A DNA stretch of 16,235 nucleotides, from positions 1 to 16,235 of the forward strand of contig CALCIA010000002.1 of the NCBI GenBank assembly GCA_937907435.1. Reading direction: 5' to 3'. Under the pieces are notes generated by a model that was not told where the DNA came from, searched no databases, and saw nothing but the letters and a program-made list of their open reading frames with translations. The stretch comes from an uncultured Actinomycetes bacterium. GTDB lineage: Bacteria; Actinomycetota; Thermoleophilia; Solirubrobacterales; 70-9. This document shows, in pieces, positions 14,105-16,235 of this stretch (position 1 is its first letter; every line of letters starts with the position of its first letter). The translations under genes were made by a program, and so were the position numbers.

Positions 14105-14389
14105 GTGGATGACGAAACGCGACAGGTGGTTCGGCGGATCGGTGACCATGTCACCCGAGCACAGCGACGGCGCGGTCTCTCCGACGCGGCCTTGGCCGAG
14201 CGGTCCGGGGTGCCCCTGGCTGAGCTCGAGCGGTTGAGGCGCGGGGAGTCCAATCCCGGAATGCACTCGATCTACCGTCTCGCGGGCGCGCTCGAGGTCA
14301 GTCCTGGCGACCTGTTGCAGGGGATCGAGTGGATCCCTGAGGAAGATGGAGGCGGCCGATTCAGCTTGGATCCCGAGGAGCGACCTTAG
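14105..14389 (+). CDS. XRE-family DNA-binding regulator, divergent paralogue
   Basis: A 94-residue protein consisting of one XRE helix-turn-helix domain (about residues 8-66: IGDHVTRAQRRRGLSDAALAERSGVPLAELERLRRGESNPGMHSIYRLAGALEVSPGDLL). It is followed by GIEWIPEEDGGGRFSLDPEERP. The order and tail are those of the divergent gene at 13636-13953. It begins with GTG, with GGGAG four bases upstream. The gene converges on the sugar dehydrogenase gene with a 25-bp gap. Single-domain XRE proteins are often repressors of their own or neighbouring promoters; the dyads between the two genes would be the natural sites. A toxin-antitoxin role is not supported, because neither partner looks like a toxin. 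Confidence 0.83.
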   Translation: MDDETRQVVRRIGDHVTRAQRRRGLSDAALAERSGVPLAELERLRRGESNPGMHSIYRLAGALEVSPGDLLQGIEWIPEEDGGGRFSLDPEERP

Positions 14390-14414
14390 GCAGCGGACGC
14401 CCATCGCCGGGCGG

Positions 14415-15659
14415 CTACTTCGCCTGCTCGATCAAGCGGTAGACGGGGCCGTCCTGGGAGGCGACGTAGAGGTGGTGGGCGTCGTCTTCGCCGAAGGAGG
14501 TGGGGGAGGGGACGGCGAGGCCCAGCTTGTGGTCGCCGCTCGCGCGGCGGAGGTGGGGGGTGAGGGCGCGCAGTTGGCCCTCGCAGTAGTCGGCGTAGAC
14601 GTAGCGCTTATAGAGAGAGGGCAGCGAGCGGTCGGCGACGACGTAGCCGCCGATCACCGAGCAGCTGCCGCCGCGCGAGTGGGGGTAGGCGAAGATCGGT
14701 TTGGTCGTGCCGCCGGGGTCGGGGGTGCCGGAGTCTTCTTCTTTATATGGGGAGTAGCCCTCGAAGGCGTCCCAGCCGAAGTTGGCGCCGCGGGCGGCGG
14801 CCAGCGTCGTGTAGTCGATCTCCTCGAAGCGGTTCTGGCCGACGTCGCCGATGACGATCCGCGGGTGCTGCGGATCGGTGACCGAGTCGAAGCTGAAGCG
14901 GAACGGATTGCGCAAGCCGTAGCTGTAGATCTCGGCGCGGCCGGCGGCGCCGACGAACGGGTTCGAGGAGGGGACCGTGTAGGGCCTGCCTCCGGCCGGC
15001 AGCGGGTCGATCCGCAGCAGCTTGCCGAGCAGCACGTCCTTGTTCTGCGCGTTGTTCGGCGGGTCGCCGCCCGCGCCGCCGTCGCCGGTCCCGAAGTAGA
15101 GATCTCCGCCTAGGAACTGCATCTGGCCGCCGTTGTGGTTGGCGTTGTCCGGGTGCGGGATCGTGATCACGGTGCGGCGGGACTTCGGCGCGGCGCGCGT
15201 GGGACTCGCGCGGTGGAATTCGTCGATCTCGATCGAGCCGCCTTTGTTGACGTAGTAGACGTAGAAGCGTCCGCTCACTTTGTAGTCGGGCGGAAAGGCG
15301 ATCGAGAGGAGGCCGCGCTCGGCGCCGTCGTAGTCGACCCGCGAGCGGATGTCGAGGAAGGGCCGGCCGACCCGCTTGCCGCCCTTGAGCACCTCGACCC
15401 GGCCGGGTTGCTCGACCACGAAGAGGAAGTGCGGGTAGCCGGGCGCCCCGGCGACGTAGGTCGGATGGTCGAAGTCACCGACCCGCTTGAGCCCGATCTT
15501 GTCGCCGGGCCGAGCCGCGTCGGGCGGCACCTGGGCGGCGGTCTCGGTTGCGGTCGCCGTCCGCTCCGCGCTCCCACTCGAGCCGCCGCAGGCCGCAAGG
15601 CCCGCCGCCGCGCCGAGCGCGAGCGCTACGAGGACCGCGAGGACGAGGCGCGGGCGCAT
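14415..15659 (-). CDS. Lipoprotein PQQ-dependent sugar (aldose) dehydrogenase-like, GSDH/HHIP beta-propeller
   Basis: 414 residues. A lipoprotein signal (MRPRLVLAVL...LAAC) ends at Cys24, so the mature protein is anchored on the outer face of the membrane after a Ser/Thr/Ala-rich linker (about 25-50). The rest is one six-bladed propeller of the soluble aldose/glucose dehydrogenase type. It shows YVAGAPGYPHFLFVVEQPGRV, ERGLLSIAFPPDY, the catalytic His in NHNGGQMQF (about 175), DLYFGTGDGG, YGLRNPFRFSFD and IGDVGQNRFEEID. Enzymes of this group oxidise aldoses with PQQ; many relatives have untested substrates, and no PQQ synthesis gene is in view. The start is supported by a minus-strand TAGCCT ending six bases before the ATG. 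Confidence 0.88.
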   Translation of the reverse strand: MRPRLVLAVLVALALGAAAGLAACGGSSGSAERTATATETAAQVPPDAARPGDKIGLKRVGDFDHPTYVAGAPGYPHFLFVVEQPGRVEVLKGGKRVGRPFLDIRSRVDYDGAERGLLSIAFPPDYKVSGRFYVYYVNKGGSIEIDEFHRASPTRAAPKSRRTVITIPHPDNANHNGGQMQFLGGDLYFGTGDGGAGGDPPNNAQNKDVLLGKLLRIDPLPAGGRPYTVPSSNPFVGAAGRAEIYSYGLRNPFRFSFDSVTDPQHPRIVIGDVGQNRFEEIDYTTLAAARGANFGWDAFEGYSPYKEEDSGTPDPGGTTKPIFAYPHSRGGSCSVIGGYVVADRSLPSLYKRYVYADYCEGQLRALTPHLRRASGDHKLGLAVPSPTSFGEDDAHHLYVASQDGPVYRLIEQAK

Positions 15660-15665
15660 GTCACC

Positions 15666-15671
15666 AGGCTA
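15666..15671 (-). promoter_or_regulatory. Candidate -10 element (TAGCCT) for the sugar dehydrogenase gene
   Basis: TAGCCT on the minus strand is followed by six bases and ATG 15659. The hexamer is the same as before the 78-residue protein gene A and before metH. No -35 match to the CCACAC box of the 78-residue protein genes. Confidence 0.45.
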
Positions 15672-15707
15672 GCCGCCAGGTGTCGGCGGCCTCGGCGATG
15701 CCTGGGC

Positions 15708-15944
15708 TCAGCCAAGGAAATGGGAGATGACCGCGCCGACGAACCCGGTGGCCAGTGCCCCGAAGAGAATGTCGAACCGCCGGTCGATCTTTGCTTCGAG
15801 ACCTGCGAAACGCCCGTTCATCTCCGCCCGGAGACCGTGGATCTCGTCCTTGATCTCGGCTCGGACCTCCTTGAAGTTCTCTTCGGTCCGCTCGGCGAAT
15901 TCATCCATCCGCTCGTCGTTCCAGGCCTGTCGCGTCGAGTCCAT
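15708..15944 (-). CDS. Small coiled-coil protein with C-terminal membrane anchor (paralogue B, 78 aa)
   Basis: A 78-residue protein of unknown function, MDSTRQAWNDERMDEFAERT at its start. A charged helical stretch follows (about 10-56, with repeats like FKEVRAEIKDEIHGLRAEMNGRFAGLEAKIDRR), then a C-terminal hydrophobic helix (about 58-77, ILFGALATGFVGAVISHFLG). It matches the protein at 574-810 in length, domain order and N-terminal signature R-x-A-W-x-D-x-R-x-D; the coil and anchor have diverged. The frame is open further upstream to 16061, but ATG 15944 is chosen because the homology begins there and a TACAGT lies six bases upstream. The extension would also run through the shared promoter boxes. 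It is the last gene of the window, 48 bp before the sugar dehydrogenase gene on the same strand. Confidence 0.8.
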   Translation of the reverse strand: MDSTRQAWNDERMDEFAERTEENFKEVRAEIKDEIHGLRAEMNGRFAGLEAKIDRRFDILFGALATGFVGAVISHFLG

Positions 15945-16005
15945 GAGGCCACTGTAGGGCGCGGCGACGCGCGTGTGGGAAACGAAACAGTGCCATTTGT
16001 GTGAC
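15945..16005 (-). promoter_or_regulatory. Candidate leaderless promoter of paralogue B with GTCACAC/TTTCG/CCACACG boxes
   Basis: Minus strand: GTCACAC (16005-15999), eleven bases, TTTCG (15987-15983), four bases, CCACACG (15978-15972), then TACAGT (15956-15951) and six bases to ATG 15944. CCACAC to TACAGT is 16 bp. The layout equals that before the gene at 574-810, except for the 11-bp insertion after GTCACAC. Confidence 0.6.
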
Positions 16006-16054
16006 GCCCTGCTTAAGGTGACCGAGGACTCTGCGGCTGGGGAGGGACGGGGGG

Positions 16055-16105
16055 CTCGCAAGCTGTCGCCCGGGAGGGTCCAGGCCTCGCAAGCTGGCGC
16101 CCGGG
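16055..16105. repeat. Tandem direct repeat, 20-bp units 31 bp apart
   Basis: CTCGCAAGCTGTCGCCCGGG (16055-16074) and CTCGCAAGCTGGCGCCCGGG (16086-16105) differ at one base. Both are followed by G-rich DNA. No gene is seen in 16006-16235. Function unknown. Confidence 0.7.
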
Positions 16106-16113
16106 GGAGGGGG

Positions 16114-16169
16114 ACCCGCCCCTCTCGCCACGGCCCGGGCAGGCTGTGGCCGTGGCGAGAGGGGCGGGT
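16114..16169. repeat. 22-bp perfect hairpin
   Basis: The 22-bp arm 16114-16135 (starting ACCCGCCCC, ending CCACGGCC) pairs perfectly with 16148-16169 around a 12-base loop. It is the longest stem in the window. It lies upstream of the last gene, next to the direct repeats, and may be a terminator of a gene beyond the window edge. Confidence 0.8.
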
Positions 16170-16214
16170 GTATGGAAGGCGTGGAGGGACACCGGCGGGA
16201 GGCGCACGGGAGGT

Positions 16215-16228
16215 TCACGGATCCGTGA
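16215..16228. repeat. Perfect 14-bp palindrome TCACGGATCCGTGA
   Basis: A gapless dyad seven bases from the window end. Its core ACGGATCCG also forms an arm of hairpin H4 at 7760. It could be an operator of a gene beyond the window. Confidence 0.4.
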
Positions 16229-16235
16229 CGGGACG

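Noticed and set aside
13636..14389. Toxin-antitoxin module
   Set aside because: Both divergent proteins are DNA-binding XRE regulators; no toxin-like protein is adjacent.
15708..16061. Longer form of the second 78-residue protein
   Set aside because: The extra 39 residues would be encoded through the promoter boxes shared with paralogue A, and the similarity between the two proteins begins exactly at the ATG at 15944.

Overview
The window is a chromosomal stretch of a very GC-rich (about 70%) actinobacterium. Gene content and style suggest the Thermoleophilia/Solirubrobacterales: a coproheme decarboxylase (HemQ), an FprA-type ferredoxin reductase, a GT4 glycosyltransferase fused to a flippase-like membrane domain, an XRE regulator style ending in Trp-x-Pro plus a Gly-rich tail, and apparently leaderless promoters of the TANNNT type. 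The lineage is an inference; no rRNA or other phylogenetic marker is present. I see thirteen protein-coding genes and no tRNA, rRNA, insertion sequence, CRISPR or prophage.

Layout. 150-3322 (minus): an iron/redox block of coproheme decarboxylase, ferredoxin-NADP+ reductase, a BolA protein, a 78-residue coiled-coil membrane protein and a CGFS monothiol glutaredoxin. BolA and CGFS glutaredoxins are known partners in [2Fe-2S] handling. 3297-7555 (plus): an envelope block of two membrane proteins, an alkaline-phosphatase-fold/polytopic protein and a GT4-flippase fusion. It starts head-on against hemQ with no intergenic space. 7556-8413: an 858-bp convergent gap without a credible gene but with ten unrelated hairpins, several perfectly paired over 11-18 bp. 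8414-13598 (minus): metH (cobalamin-dependent methionine synthase) behind an aldehyde dehydrogenase. 13636-14389: two divergent XRE regulators separated by 151 bp that hold three dyads. 14415-15659 (minus): a lipoprotein sugar dehydrogenase of the PQQ/GSDH fold. 15708-15944 (minus): a second 78-residue coiled-coil membrane protein. 16006-16235: direct repeats and a 22-bp perfect hairpin.

The most original observation concerns the two 78-residue proteins about 15 kb apart. They are paralogues of identical length, and they share upstream architecture to the base: TTTCG-N4-CCACAC-N16-TANNNT-N6/7-ATG, with a further GTCACAC box displaced by 11 bp, about one helical turn. This looks like a small co-regulated family under a dedicated regulator or sigma factor. 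The hairpin cluster at 7612-8402 is the other feature that the genes do not explain.
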